Positions 8,057-17,109 are shown, counted from the stretch's first letter. The stretch: DNA of 55,955 nt from Deltaproteobacteria bacterium RBG_13_43_22 (GCA_001797675.1 MGQB01000021.1:1-55955), one strand, 5' to 3'. The notes: generated by a model not told the origin, from the sequence alone. Made by a program: numbers and translations.

Positions 8057-9172
8057 CTAAGCAAACCGGCAGAGCGGCTGGCGGGCGCCTGTTTTGGTCA
8101 TGACGATCTGCCATAACTGAATGTTCCGGGCACGGAAGGACCCGGCGCAAGACAGGAGGTAATATTCCCACATCCTTTTAAAAACCGGATCATATTTGCC
8201 GGCCAGGCCCTCCCAGGCTTTTTGAAAGCGGTCATTCCAGGCCAGGAGGGTTCTATCATAGTGAGGGCCGAGATTGTGGAGGTCCTCGATCTCGAAAAGG
8301 TCCTCCGCTGCCTTGGCAATCTGGGCGATGCTGGGCAGCATACTATTGGGAAAGATATAGCGGTTGATCCAGGGATCGCAGTTGACCTGGGAAACATTGC
8401 CGCCGATGGTATGGAGCAGAAAGATGCCCTCCTCTTTCAGACAGCGGTGGGCGATTTTCATAAACGTCCGGTAGTTCTTTCTCCCCACATGTTCGAACAT
8501 CCCGACGGATACGATCTTGTTGAAGCTCCCCTCGATTTGCCGGTAATCCGTGCGGAGGATTTTCACCGGCAGACCCTTGCAGGATTCCTGGGCGTGCCGG
8601 ATCTGCTCCTCGGAAATATTGACGGCCGTAACCTGACAACCGTAATGTTCGGCGGCATAGCGGGCAAAACCGCCCCAGCCGCAGCCGATGTCCAGGACAT
8701 GATCCTGGGGGTGCAGGTCGATCTTTCGGCAAATGAGATCGAGCTTTTTCTGCTGGGCTTCCGTCAGATCGTCTGTTCCCTGGAAGTAGGCGCAACTGTA
8801 CTGATTGCAGGGGTCTAAAAAGGAAAAGAAAAGATCGTTTCCAAGATCGTAGTGCCTCCGGGCGACGATCTTGGCCCGGGCCGATGACTGGTGGTTGAAA
8901 ACCCAAGCCGAGAGGTAGGCCAAAAGCAGTCTGAGATTCCCGCGGACTTTCTCTTCCAGGTTTCCCTTGAGAACCCGCCAGATAAACTCATCTGTCCGGG
9001 CGCAGTCCCACCAGCCTGCCATGTAAGATTCCCCAAGCCCGAGGCTGCCGTCCTTAAGTACGCGGTCATAAAATCGCTCATCCCGCACCTGAATGTCCCA
9101 GGGATCGGGACCGTTGATCCGGACGCCGGTTTCGGAAAGCAATTGCTCGATTATTTTTCTGCTCGCCTTCAT
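8057..9172 (-). CDS. cfa: Cyclopropane-fatty-acyl-phospholipid synthase
   Basis: This 371-residue SAM-dependent enzyme transfers a methylene group to the double bond of unsaturated phospholipid acyl chains at the membrane surface, protecting against acid and other stress. Visible features are the N-terminal lipid-binding region, 'ARRHYDLGNDLFFSFLD', 'YSCAYF', the SAM motif 'VLDIGCGWGGFARYAAEHYG' and 'SVGMFEHVGRKNY' with the family's catalytic Glu/His region. Length matches the family. It follows the trp operon on the same strand, 45 bp after a small frame, and might be reached by trp readthrough. Confidence 0.93.
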   Translation of the reverse strand: MKASRKIIEQLLSETGVRINGPDPWDIQVRDERFYDRVLKDGSLGLGESYMAGWWDCARTDEFIWRVLKGNLEEKVRGNLRLLLAYLSAWVFNHQSSARAKIVARRHYDLGNDLFFSFLDPCNQYSCAYFQGTDDLTEAQQKKLDLICRKIDLHPQDHVLDIGCGWGGFARYAAEHYGCQVTAVNISEEQIRHAQESCKGLPVKILRTDYRQIEGSFNKIVSVGMFEHVGRKNYRTFMKIAHRCLKEEGIFLLHTIGGNVSQVNCDPWINRYIFPNSMLPSIAQIAKAAEDLFEIEDLHNLGPHYDRTLLAWNDRFQKAWEGLAGKYDPVFKRMWEYYLLSCAGSFRARNIQLWQIVMTKTGARQPLCRFA

Positions 9173-9217
9173 GTCCGCCTCCTTGATATGGATACAGTAT
9201 GTTATCCATTGAGCCGC

Positions 9218-9496
9218 CTAAGTCAAGAGGAATGCAGTTTCCGCTTTTTCACCGCTCTCCGCAAGGAACTCCTTCAGGACCGATTGATGGCAGTGATTCT
9301 CATCGTCGCAGTACCAGCCTAATGACCAATGGATTTGATGAGAAAGGGCGGCCAGGAGATCGAATATTTCCCCCGTTTCACCTTCGAGGACCTGAGAATG
9401 AAAATTTTTCTTAAGGAGGGACCAGGACGCTGAATCTGTTATCGGGGCCGAATCGAAGTTCTCATACGCCCTCAAAGGCGACGCAGCCTCCGGCAT
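9218..9496 (-). CDS. Small hypothetical protein between trpA and cfa
   Basis: This 92-residue frame begins 16 bp after the trpA stop and ends 45 bp before cfa, on the same strand, so its position fits a co-transcribed gene. It is soluble, acidic, and rich in His, Trp and Cys in 'HQIHWSLGWYCDDENHCHQ', which could bind metal. I recognise no family, and the ribosome binding site is weak (AGGATG). It may instead be a non-coding spacer that happens to be open. Confidence 0.4.
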   Translation of the reverse strand: MPEAASPLRAYENFDSAPITDSASWSLLKKNFHSQVLEGETGEIFDLLAALSHQIHWSLGWYCDDENHCHQSVLKEFLAESGEKAETAFLLT

Positions 9497-9512
9497 TCAT
9501 CCTATCAAAATC

Positions 9513-10283
9513 TTACCGCAAACTGCGGATAAATTTCCCTACTGCGCCGCTTCCTTCATTATCGACAATCCTGATCGTTTGAGAGCCGATGACGGCAATG
9601 TCCGCCTTGCCTTTTATAAAGTCTATATCTGCTTTCTCTTTAATCCCAAAGCCCAGAGCCAGGGGCAGGGAAGTGGCAAGACGGCACCGGCTTAGATAGG
9701 AGGCCAGATCGGTTGAGAAGTTGGTATCGGCGCCGGTGACCCCTTTCCGGCTCAAGCAATAGATAAACCCCTTGCTCAGAGAGGCAATATATTTCATCCG
9801 GCTATCCGGCGTCGTGGGGGAAAAGAAAAGGACCGGTGTAAGGTCATGCTTTTTCATCAGGTCGAGATACTCCTGCCCTTCTTCCGGAGGGAGATCCGGG
9901 ACGATGGCCCCCTGGAGATTTCTTGCCTTTAAAGTTTGGGCGAATCGCTCCACCCCATATTTAAAAAGGATATTGTAATAACTCATGATGAAAAAAGGGA
10001 TATCAAAGGTCTCGGTCACCTTCCGGGCAAAATCCAGACACTGCTGAACGGTCACTCCCTGCTCCAGAGCCTTCTGATTCGCCCGGAGGATCACCGGGCC
10101 GTCGGCCATGGGTTCGGAAAAAGGGATCTGCAGTTCCATCAGGTCCACCCCGGCTTTGACCATGGTTTCGACGACCTGAAGGCAGGTCTCCCAGGAAGGA
10201 TAGCCGAGAACGATATGGGTCATGAGCAGGATGTCTTTCTCCTGCATTTTTTTCTTCAGATAGTTATTAAAGGGTGTATCCAT
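9513..10283 (-). CDS. trpA: Tryptophan synthase alpha subunit
   Basis: TrpA cleaves indole-3-glycerol phosphate to indole and glyceraldehyde 3-phosphate, and passes indole through a tunnel to TrpB. The start at 10283 (MDTPFNN) is preferred over an upstream in-frame start because CAGGAGAAGG lies just ahead; this leaves 256 residues, the usual length. Family signatures are 'ELQIPFSEPMADGPVI' with the catalytic Glu, 'GAIVPDLPPEEGQEY' with the catalytic Asp, and 'LALGFGIKEKADI'. It overlaps the end of trpB by 17 bp, so the two are translationally coupled. Confidence 0.96.
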   Translation of the reverse strand: MDTPFNNYLKKKMQEKDILLMTHIVLGYPSWETCLQVVETMVKAGVDLMELQIPFSEPMADGPVILRANQKALEQGVTVQQCLDFARKVTETFDIPFFIMSYYNILFKYGVERFAQTLKARNLQGAIVPDLPPEEGQEYLDLMKKHDLTPVLFFSPTTPDSRMKYIASLSKGFIYCLSRKGVTGADTNFSTDLASYLSRCRLATSLPLALGFGIKEKADIDFIKGKADIAVIGSQTIRIVDNEGSGAVGKFIRSLR

Positions 10284-11493
10284 GGGCCTTCTCCTGAATA
10301 AATTCTTTCCAGCTCGGATCGTCAAAGGCATCGGCTATGGTGAAGATGTCCTTGTCCCCCCGTCCTGATTGGTTAATGATGATCAGGTCGTCCCGGTTCA
10401 ACTTCCCGGCCTCCTTGAAGGCCTGGGCAAAAGCATGGGCCGATTCCAAAGCCGGGATCAATCCCTCTTTCTTCAAGGTGAGGGATAGCGCATCGATCAC
10501 TTCCTGATCGGTGGCACTTTCCACCCGAATTCTTCCCTGCTCCTTAAGCGAGGATAATATGGGGGAGACCCCCACATAATCCAGACCGGCGGCTACGCTG
10601 TGGGTTTCTTTCATCTGACCGTCATTGTTCTGGAGGAAAAAGGTTTTGTACCCCTGGGCTACTCCGATGGAACCGTCCCTGGAGGCCAGCCGGGAAGCAT
10701 GTTGGCCGGTGGGAAGACCCTTTCCCCCGGCCTCGACACCGACTAACTCCACCGGGTCATCCAGAAAGGCCTTGAAAATCCCCAGGGCATTGGACCCTCC
10801 TCCGACACAGGCAAAAACACGCTTGGGGAGCCTGCCTTCTTTTTCCAGGATTTGTTTCCGGGCCTCCTGACCGATGATGGACTGAAAATAGGAAACCATT
10901 TCCGGAAAAGGATGGGGGCCGCAGGCCGTACCCAACACATAGTGAGTATCATCCATGTGGGTGATCCAGTCCCGAAAGGCCTCGTTGATGGCGTCCTTGA
11001 GTATGGCTGTTCCGTCTTTGACCGGAATGACCTCAGCCCCCAGGCGCTGCATCCAGAAGACATTAGGCCGCTGTCGTTTAACATCCACCTCTCCCATATA
11101 AATGGTACAGCGAAATCCGAACTTGGCGGCCATGGTGGCCGTGGCCACCCCGTGCTGGCCGGCCCCGGTTTCGGCGATGACCCGGGTTTTTTTCATCCGC
11201 TTCACCAAAAGCCCCTGACCCATAACGTTGTTGGCCTTGTGCGCCCCGGTATGGTTCAAATCCTCTCTCTTGATAAAGATTTGGGCCCCTCCGAAATAGT
11301 GGCTCAAGTTCTCGGCCGGGGTCAAGGGGGTGGGGCGGCAGGAGTAAGTGGACATGATCTCCAGGTATTCCTTCCAGAAGGACGGATCGTTTTTGGCCTT
11401 TTCAAAGGCATCGACCAGTTCATCAAAGGTGGCCACCAGGATTTCCGGTATGAAGGCTCCCCCGAACTCCCCATAATAGCCTCTGTTTTTCAT
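10267..11493 (-). CDS. trpB: Tryptophan synthase beta subunit
   Basis: This 408-residue PLP enzyme condenses indole with serine to give tryptophan. It begins 'NRGYYGEFGGAFIPEIL', carries the PLP lysine in 'LNHTGAHKANNVMGQGLL', the phosphate-binding 'GGGSNALGIF', and 'NQSGRGDKD' near the C-terminus. It belongs to the standard TrpB1 class that partners with TrpA, not to the stand-alone TrpB2 class. It lies 74 bp after the chorismate mutase gene. Confidence 0.97.
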   Translation of the reverse strand: MKNRGYYGEFGGAFIPEILVATFDELVDAFEKAKNDPSFWKEYLEIMSTYSCRPTPLTPAENLSHYFGGAQIFIKREDLNHTGAHKANNVMGQGLLVKRMKKTRVIAETGAGQHGVATATMAAKFGFRCTIYMGEVDVKRQRPNVFWMQRLGAEVIPVKDGTAILKDAINEAFRDWITHMDDTHYVLGTACGPHPFPEMVSYFQSIIGQEARKQILEKEGRLPKRVFACVGGGSNALGIFKAFLDDPVELVGVEAGGKGLPTGQHASRLASRDGSIGVAQGYKTFFLQNNDGQMKETHSVAAGLDYVGVSPILSSLKEQGRIRVESATDQEVIDALSLTLKKEGLIPALESAHAFAQAFKEAGKLNRDDLIIINQSGRGDKDIFTIADAFDDPSWKEFIQEKAHGYTL

Positions 11494-11567
11494 TTTTTTA
11501 CTCCTTAGGTATTTTATAGGTATTTAGGCTAAAGGCTGAAGACTGAAAGAAAAAGCTGAACCGAAAA

Positions 11568-11882
11568 TCAAGGCGTTTTCCCAAGCCTTTGTATAGCGGC
11601 ATGTTCCTCCATTTCAGCCTTGATAAAGCCGGAGATCATTGCCCGGTAAACTCCTTCCGTGACGGATGGGTTTGCGCCCAGTTCTTCCGACAGCGCTTTT
11701 ACCTTGGCAATAACCTGCTCGACTCGCTGGGGTGCTCTTACATCGTCGGTGGTTTTTTTGAACCTGGCCGCTTGCTTCACATACCCACCCCGCTCGGCGA
11801 GCAAGGCGACAATCCTCCGATCAATACGGTCAATGTTCGCCCGGACATCCTCGATTGAAAAGCACTCAATGACTTGATTCAA
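11568..11882 (-). CDS. AroQ-class chorismate mutase inside the trp operon
   Basis: This small all-helical protein has the AroQ/PchB pattern: 'IEDVRANIDRIDRRIVALLAERGGYVKQAARFK' followed by 'RVEQVIAKVKALSEELG' and a third helix 'VYRAMISGFIKAEM'. Such enzymes convert chorismate to prephenate, or act as isochorismate-pyruvate lyases. I place the start at TTG (11882) because AAGGAG sits six bases ahead; an in-frame ATG at 11912 lacks such a site and the extra residues have no homology. That gives 104 residues. It lies between trpF and trpB. This is unexpected, because its reaction competes with anthranilate synthase for chorismate. Which substrate it uses cannot be told from sequence. Confidence 0.8.
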   Translation of the reverse strand: MNQVIECFSIEDVRANIDRIDRRIVALLAERGGYVKQAARFKKTTDDVRAPQRVEQVIAKVKALSEELGANPSVTEGVYRAMISGFIKAEMEEHAAIQRLGKTP

Positions 11883-11961
11883 AACATTCTCCTTAATATC
11901 CCTGGATTTCAACTATCGCAGGAGTAAATTAATAGGGCTTTGCTGACTTGTTGCGATTCGG

Positions 11962-12615
11962 TTATTTTTCTTTTCTTCTGACTTCTGACTCCTGGATTCT
12001 GTATTCTGCAATTTTTTTCATCAATCGCTCCATTAAAACCGGATCCTTCTTTCCGGGTCGTTCCTCGATGCCGCTGTTCACATCTACGGCATAAGGGTGG
12101 ACAATGGTAATGGCCTCCCGGATATTGTCCGGCCCCAGTCCCCCGGCCAGGATAACAGGAATGCCTGTTTCCTTGGCTTTTACGGCCAGAGACCAGTCAA
12201 AGGTTTTGCCTGTTCCCCCGGCTTTCCCCTTCTGAAAGGTATCCAGGAGTATGGCCCTTACGGCTCCTTGGTATCTTTTAATATTTTTTATATCCCTTTG
12301 GTTTTGAATACGAAACGCCTTGATAGAATAAGGCATCAGGTCCCGACATATTTCCGGTGATTCATCCCCGTGCAGTTGAATAAGATCAAGGCCGCAAACC
12401 GATTTAATCTCTTTAATCCTGGCCGGTTCTTCATTAACGAAGACCCCCACGGTCTTAACCAACGGCGGCAGATTATGGATTATTGCCTTGGCCTTTATCG
12501 GCGTTATCCGCCTGGGGCTCTCGGTGAATATAAATCCGATGGCATCGGCCCCCATTTCTGTGGCGAGCAGTGCATCTTCTAAATTAGTGATCCCACAAAT
12601 TTTAACTCTTGTCAT
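11962..12615 (-). CDS. trpF: Phosphoribosylanthranilate isomerase
   Basis: This 217-residue TIM-barrel enzyme performs the Amadori rearrangement of phosphoribosylanthranilate to CdRP. It starts 'RVKICGITNLEDAL' with the catalytic Cys, has 'DLIQLHGDE', 'LLDTFQKGKAGGTGKTFDW' with the catalytic Asp, 'ILAGGLGPDNI' and 'AVDVNSGIE'. The start overlaps the trpC stop by four bases. The last 12 or so residues (RIQESEVRRKEK) are encoded by a copy of the dispersed 3'-end repeat at 11974-12009, so the normal C-terminus seems to have been extended by that element. Confidence 0.95.
   Translation of the reverse strand: MTRVKICGITNLEDALLATEMGADAIGFIFTESPRRITPIKAKAIIHNLPPLVKTVGVFVNEEPARIKEIKSVCGLDLIQLHGDESPEICRDLMPYSIKAFRIQNQRDIKNIKRYQGAVRAILLDTFQKGKAGGTGKTFDWSLAVKAKETGIPVILAGGLGPDNIREAITIVHPYAVDVNSGIEERPGKKDPVLMERLMKKIAEYRIQESEVRRKEK
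11974..12009 (-). repeat. 3'-end-associated repeat forming the tail of trpF
   Basis: On the minus strand the copy reads AGAATCCAGGAGTCAGAAGT... and lies inside the trpF reading frame, encoding its last residues; the stop follows at 11962. Confidence 0.6.
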
Positions 12616-13400
12616 TTTCCTGCCTCAATCATCTCTCTGGTTTTCGACTCAATGTCATCACTGCTCATGAGGGACGAACCGACCAGGACGGCATTTATCC
12701 CCGATCCTTTAAGATCCACTATGTCCTGTGGCCTGTGGATACCACTTTCACCTATAATGATATGGCCTTCAGGAATCAAGGCAGCCAATTTCTGAGTGGT
12801 CTGAAGGTTAATCTCGAAAGTGTCCAGGTCCCGGTTGTTGATGCCGATAATTTCCGCTTTGGAGTGAAGGGCCTTCTCAAGGTCCTCCCGGTCATGGACT
12901 TCGACCAGCGCGGCCAGACCGTTTTCATGACAGACATGGAGTAACTCCTTTAATTGCGCCTCGGAAAGGATTCTGACGATCAACAGGATGGCATCCGCTC
13001 CCCAGGCCAGGGCTTCCCGGATCTGTATCTCTTCGATGATGAAATCCTTCCGCAGGACAGGCAGGTCTACAGCCTGCTTCACCCCGGGCAGATTTTCCAG
13101 GTGCCCGTGAAAAAATTTTTGATCCGTTAATAAAGAGATAGCGGCCGCACCGGCCCGCTCATATATTTGACCGATCTTCATCGGGTTTGACTTTTCCCGA
13201 ATCGTCCCGGCCGAAGGAGAGGCAAACTTAATCTCGGCGATCAGATTGATCCTGCCCGGTTTAGATATGGCCGATTTGAAATCACGAATTCCGGGGATGT
13301 CCCTTTGACCGGGGGAGGATATCCCTTTTTTCTTTAGTTGAGCCACTTCCTGTTTTTTCGCTTCAAGTATTTCTATTAAACGAGAATGCATACTTGTCAC
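12612..13400 (-). CDS. trpC: Indole-3-glycerol phosphate synthase
   Basis: This 262-residue TIM barrel closes the indole ring from CdRP. Conserved segments are 'LIAEIKFASPSAGTIRE' (catalytic Lys), 'LTDQKFFHGHLENL', 'LRKDFIIEEIQIREALAWGADAILLI', 'ALVEVHDREDLE', 'GINNRDLDTFEI' and 'IGESGIHRPQDI'. It is a separate gene, not fused with trpF as in enterics, and overlaps it by four bases. It lies 88 bp after trpD; that gap holds short direct repeats of a GGTTCAAGG type. Confidence 0.96.
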   Translation of the reverse strand: MTSMHSRLIEILEAKKQEVAQLKKKGISSPGQRDIPGIRDFKSAISKPGRINLIAEIKFASPSAGTIREKSNPMKIGQIYERAGAAAISLLTDQKFFHGHLENLPGVKQAVDLPVLRKDFIIEEIQIREALAWGADAILLIVRILSEAQLKELLHVCHENGLAALVEVHDREDLEKALHSKAEIIGINNRDLDTFEINLQTTQKLAALIPEGHIIIGESGIHRPQDIVDLKGSGINAVLVGSSLMSSDDIESKTREMIEAGK

Positions 13401-13488
13401 CGTGAAATTTGAGGGTTCAAGGTTTGAGGTTCAAGGTCCAAGGAACTACCTTAAACCATGCATCTTATACCTTTAACCCTTTTTTGTA

Positions 13489-14550
13489 TTACGCGTTAAT
13501 GCTATTGGTAAATTCAATCAACTGTGCCAGTTTATGTTTGGCCTGGCCCGAATCAATCACTTCCCTGGCACGTTGGATACCATCCTTCAGATCATGATCG
13601 AGTCCGGCGGCCACAAAGGCGGCGGCTGCGTTGAACAGGACCATATCCTTTTTGGCCCCCTTTTGGCCGTCCAGGATATTTCGAATAATCCGGGCGTTTT
13701 CGGGGGCGTCGCCGCCTTTGATAGAATCAACCGTGGCTCTTTGAAATCCGTACTCCTCTGGGGTAATTTGATAACTTTGGACATCTCCGTCCTTGAGATG
13801 AGCAATCCGCGTCGGGCTGCAGATGCTGATTTCATCGAAGGTTCCTTCCCCGCAAACCACAAAGGCCTCTTTGGAACCCAATTTACCGAGGACCCGGGCC
13901 ATCTTTTCCGTTAAATCGGGGGAGTAGACCCCAAGGACCTGGGCGGTCGCACCGGCCGGGTTGGTCAAAGGTCCAAGGATATTGAACAGGGTCCTCAAAC
14001 CTATCTCTTTTCTGGGCCCGGCGGCATATTTCATGGCGCCGTGAAAGAGAGGGGCGAATAAAAATCCAATGCCGATCTCACGAATACATCTTTCAACATC
14101 CAGAGGGCCGATGTCGAGTTTGACTCCCAGGTTTTCCAAAACGTCCGCGCTTCCGCATTGGCTTGAAACGGCCCGGTTGCCGTGCTTGGCGACCTTGATA
14201 CCTCCTCCGGCGGCCACAAGAGCGGTAGCAGTCGAAACGTTAAAGGTGTTGGTACCGTCTCCACCGGTCCCGCAAGTGTCCAGAATCGTCTCGGCATCGA
14301 TATTGATCTCGTCCCGGTCAAGGCTCAACGCGGTATCGATCACATTGATCCTGGTGGCCTTCTCCCTCATTACCCGCGCCGCGCCGACGATTTCATCAAT
14401 CGTTTCCCCTTTCATCCTGAGGGCCGTGATAAAGGCCCCAATCTGGGCCGGAGTCGCTTCCCCGCTCATGATTTCATTCATGACCGCTTCCATCTCCGCC
14501 TGGCTCAGATCCTCTCGGTTTACAACCTTCCCAATCGCTCCCTGAATCAT
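13489..14550 (-). CDS. trpD: Anthranilate phosphoribosyltransferase
   Basis: This 353-residue protein attaches phosphoribose from PRPP to anthranilate. Family markers are '[24 protein letters not shown]' (PRPP-binding glycine loop), '[18 protein letters not shown]', and '[16 protein letters not shown]'. Length is normal. It follows the trpEG fusion after a 175-bp gap that holds two kinds of intergenic repeat. Confidence 0.97.
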   Translation of the reverse strand: MIQGAIGKVVNREDLSQAEMEAVMNEIMSGEATPAQIGAFITALRMKGETIDEIVGAARVMREKATRINVIDTALSLDRDEINIDAETILDTCGTGGDGTNTFNVSTATALVAAGGGIKVAKHGNRAVSSQCGSADVLENLGVKLDIGPLDVERCIREIGIGFLFAPLFHGAMKYAAGPRKEIGLRTLFNILGPLTNPAGATAQVLGVYSPDLTEKMARVLGKLGSKEAFVVCGEGTFDEISICSPTRIAHLKDGDVQSYQITPEEYGFQRATVDSIKGGDAPENARIIRNILDGQKGAKKDMVLFNAAAAFVAAGLDHDLKDGIQRAREVIDSGQAKHKLAQLIEFTNSINA

Positions 14551-14580
14551 TTTCCGTCCTCCCGCTTTTGTTCTAAAATA

Positions 14581-14614
14581 CGTTCGTCGTTCAGCGTTCG
14601 TCGTTCGGCGAACC
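14581..14614. repeat. CGTTCGTCGTTC(A/G)GCG direct repeat
   Basis: Two near-identical tandem copies of a 17-bp CGTTCGTCGTTC(A/G)GCG unit lie between trpEG and trpD. A related, interrupted copy is found at about 16890-16937 upstream of trpEG. Likely a dispersed REP-like sequence. Confidence 0.6.
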
Positions 14615-14686
14615 CCAAAATATTTTTCCTGTATAGGGTGCTACCAATCTAGAAAAAAACTTTGAATCAAGGAGATGGGAATTTTC

Positions 14687-14722
14687 CTTCTGAATTCTGA
14701 CTCCTGGATTCTGGATTCTTGA
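14687..14722 (-). repeat. 3'-end-associated repeat after trpEG
   Basis: On the minus (sense) strand the sequence is a run of units like AGAATCCAG / GAGTCAG / AATTCAG, starting a few bases after the trpEG stop. The same type of repeat follows four other genes in this window in the same sense orientation. Confidence 0.65.
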
Positions 14723-14725
14723 TTT

Positions 14726-16864
14726 TCATTTTTGTCCCAACATCCTTACCACATTCGTCAGAAGTTTCAACCCCAGATCATCTTCGAGGGTCATAATGGA
14801 TTCCGGATGAAATTGCACGGCCGCCATCGGCAGCTCTTTATGGGTAATTCCCATAACCACATGGTCATCGCTTACGGCCGTTCTTTCCAAGCACGAAGGC
14901 AGATCTTCCATCTTGGCATAGATGGAATGATATCGGCCGGCCTTAAAGGTCTCCGGGAACCCTTCAAAAATCCCTTTCCGGTTATTCCTGATCATCGAGG
15001 GTTTTCCGTGCATCGGATAATCCAAAAGGCTGAGTCTTCCACCAAAGGCCTCGACCATCCCTTGCAGCCCCAGACAAACCCCGAATACCGGCAGGTTGCG
15101 TTCAACGCAGGCCTTAATCAGATCAGACAAGCCGAAATCGGAAGGGCGGCCCGGACCGGGAGAGAGAAAAATCATGTCCCACTTCTCTTTCTCCAAGTAT
15201 TCAAGAGGGAAGCCGGCCCGTAAAGTAATAACCTGGGCCCCGGTCTGACGGACGTAATTGGCCAGGGTATGCACAAATGAGTCCTGGTGATCCACAAAAA
15301 GGATTTTCGGCGGCTTTCCCTGTGAACGGGGTGGGATATAGTGTTCAGGCGGCGGCGGAATTTTTCCCAACACCGCATCAAGAAAGGCCGAGGCCTTGAT
15401 GCGGGTCTCTTTTTCCTCCTCATCCGGATCCGAATCGATCAACAGGGTGGCACCGACCCTGACCCTGGCCGTCCCATCCTTCAGATGGATGGTGCGAATG
15501 GTGATACCGGTATTCAGGTTTCCGTTGAAACTGATAAAACCGATGGCGCCGCCGTACCACTGGCGCGGGGAATTTTCCAGTTCTTCTATTCGCTGCATGG
15601 CCGCCCTTTTAGGGGCTCCGGTCAGGGTGACGGCCCACATGTGTGATAAGAAGGCGTCCAGAGAGTCGCAATCCTCCCGCAAGGTGCCGGTCACATGATC
15701 GACCGTATGAAAGAGGCGGGAATAGGTCTCAATCAACCGGCGCCCCCTTAGGTGCACCGTTCCCGGTTTACAGATCCGTGATTTATCATTACGGTCCACA
15801 TCCGTGACCATGGTCAGTTCCGATTCGTCTTTTTTTGAATTCAGCAGGGTGCGGATCTGTTCGGAATCCTCCATGGCGTTCTTACCCCGGGCGATCGTCC
15901 CGGAGATGGGGCAGGTTTCCACAAAGTCTCCCTCTACGCGTACGAACATCTCCGGTGAGGAACCCACCAGTTGTTCATCCCCCAGATTGATCAGAAATTC
16001 ATAGGGGCTGGGATTTACCCGTTGAACCACTTTGAACAACTCCGCCGGGGTGCCGGCATAACCGGTAAAAAAAACCTGACTGGGTACGACTTCGAAGAAG
16101 TCGCCCTGCCGGCATCCCTCCTGCACTAGACGGACCTTCTCGGCGTATTCCCCCGGACCGTGGTCCACCCGGATCTCCCCGGGAGTGCCCTGTTTTATTT
16201 CAATCGTTTCTCCTTTCCTTTCCAAACCCAGGGTGTCCTGGCCGTTGAAGATAAAATCATAGCGCCTTCTTTGGGCGATTTCTTTGCGGTGATCGACCAG
16301 TATCAATTCGTCGGGCAGAAACAGATGGGCTTCTTTATATAAGGCCGGGCGTTCATATTTCAGTCGAATCGGTTCAAATTGAAAGGCCAGATCATAACCG
16401 AATGCCCCATATAATCCGAGATGGAAATCGGCCTCGGAGTGGAACATTTTAAGCATATTACGTATGATGGAAAAGAAACTGGGTTGTTTGCTTCGTTCCT
16501 CCTCGGGGAAATAACCGGGTGTGGGGATAATAACGCCCTTTAATCCCGAATCGGAACGCTCTATACTTTCCAAATGGGGATCTTCAGATAAGGCCCGTAA
16601 AAGAAATTCCGCCAGGATTCGACCCCGATCATTCAAGGCGTCGATTACAAAATTCCGCCCGTAACAGATCATCTGAAGGGGGGGCTTTAAAAAAGCGACA
16701 TCCCAGCGGCTGTATCTTCCCGGATATTCATAGCCGCTGGCAAAAACCGCACCCTTGAACCGATCGATTCCTGCCAAAGGGATTTCCAATGCGGATGCAT
16801 AGGGCAGGGCTTCAACGCTTCGAAGGACCTTTATTCCGCCTTCAGTTACATAAAAATCATCCAT
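14726..16864 (-). CDS. trpEG: Fused anthranilate synthase TrpE-TrpG
   Basis: The fusion makes anthranilate from chorismate and glutamine. The start at 16864 (MDDFYVTEGG) is chosen because TAAGGAG lies just upstream, leaving 712 residues. About residues 1-500 are the TrpE synthase, with 'ASGYEYPGRYSRWD', 'CPISGTIARGKN', 'DRNDKSRICKPG' and 'TLTGAPKRAAMQRIE'. From about residue 520 follows the glutamine amidotransferase with 'FVDHQDSFVHTLANYVRQ', the catalytic Cys in 'FGVCLGLQGMVEAFGG' and 'AVQFHPES'. Such fusions are known from rhizobia and a few other bacteria; the usual proteobacterial form is two proteins. It is the first structural gene of the operon, about 360 nt after the predicted transcription start. 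Confidence 0.95.
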   Translation of the reverse strand: MDDFYVTEGGIKVLRSVEALPYASALEIPLAGIDRFKGAVFASGYEYPGRYSRWDVAFLKPPLQMICYGRNFVIDALNDRGRILAEFLLRALSEDPHLESIERSDSGLKGVIIPTPGYFPEEERSKQPSFFSIIRNMLKMFHSEADFHLGLYGAFGYDLAFQFEPIRLKYERPALYKEAHLFLPDELILVDHRKEIAQRRRYDFIFNGQDTLGLERKGETIEIKQGTPGEIRVDHGPGEYAEKVRLVQEGCRQGDFFEVVPSQVFFTGYAGTPAELFKVVQRVNPSPYEFLINLGDEQLVGSSPEMFVRVEGDFVETCPISGTIARGKNAMEDSEQIRTLLNSKKDESELTMVTDVDRNDKSRICKPGTVHLRGRRLIETYSRLFHTVDHVTGTLREDCDSLDAFLSHMWAVTLTGAPKRAAMQRIEELENSPRQWYGGAIGFISFNGNLNTGITIRTIHLKDGTARVRVGATLLIDSDPDEEEKETRIKASAFLDAVLGKIPPPPEHYIPPRSQGKPPKILFVDHQDSFVHTLANYVRQTGAQVITLRAGFPLEYLEKEKWDMIFLSPGPGRPSDFGLSDLIKACVERNLPVFGVCLGLQGMVEAFGGRLSLLDYPMHGKPSMIRNNRKGIFEGFPETFKAGRYHSIYAKMEDLPSCLERTAVSDDHVVMGITHKELPMAAVQFHPESIMTLEDDLGLKLLTNVVRMLGQK

Positions 16865-17024
16865 TTCAATCTCCTTAGGTTTGAAAATGCCGTTCGTCGC
16901 CTGCGATCGGCAGGAGCGTTCGGCGCTCAGCGAAAACCTGTTTTCATAATTCACCGGTGCCTGATTAAGGCGGGCGTGATCAGTTTTTTGGAAGTGACTT
17001 TCAAACTGCTCCCAATTGAAAAAT

Positions 17025-17055
17025 AAAAAAGGCCGTGATTTCTTTCTTCACGGCC
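17025..17055 (-). terminator. trp leader terminator hairpin B
   Basis: On the minus strand GGCCGTGA (17055-17048) pairs with TCACGGCC (17038-17031), followed by six U residues (17030-17025) and more U-rich sequence. Its 5' arm can alternatively pair with the 3' arm of hairpin A (CACGGC with GCCGTG). Confidence 0.8.
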
Positions 17056-17072
17056 TTTGCAGCGGTACAAAC

Positions 17073-17109
17073 AAAAAAGCCGTGGAGACCTTGAGAGGTT
17101 CTCCACGGC
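17073..17109 (-). terminator. trp leader terminator hairpin A
   Basis: On the minus strand GCCGTGGAG (17109-17101) pairs with CTCCACGGC (17087-17079), extended by an inner ACC/GGT pairing and followed by six U residues (17078-17073). The loop side of its 5' half, AACCTCTC (17100-17093), is complementary to GAGGGGTT in the trpL coding region (17150-17143). Confidence 0.85.

Noticed and set aside
8222..8906. Long open frames opposite cfa
   Set aside because: They lie wholly within the cfa coding region, lack family motifs and ribosome sites, and follow from its GC-rich codon pattern.
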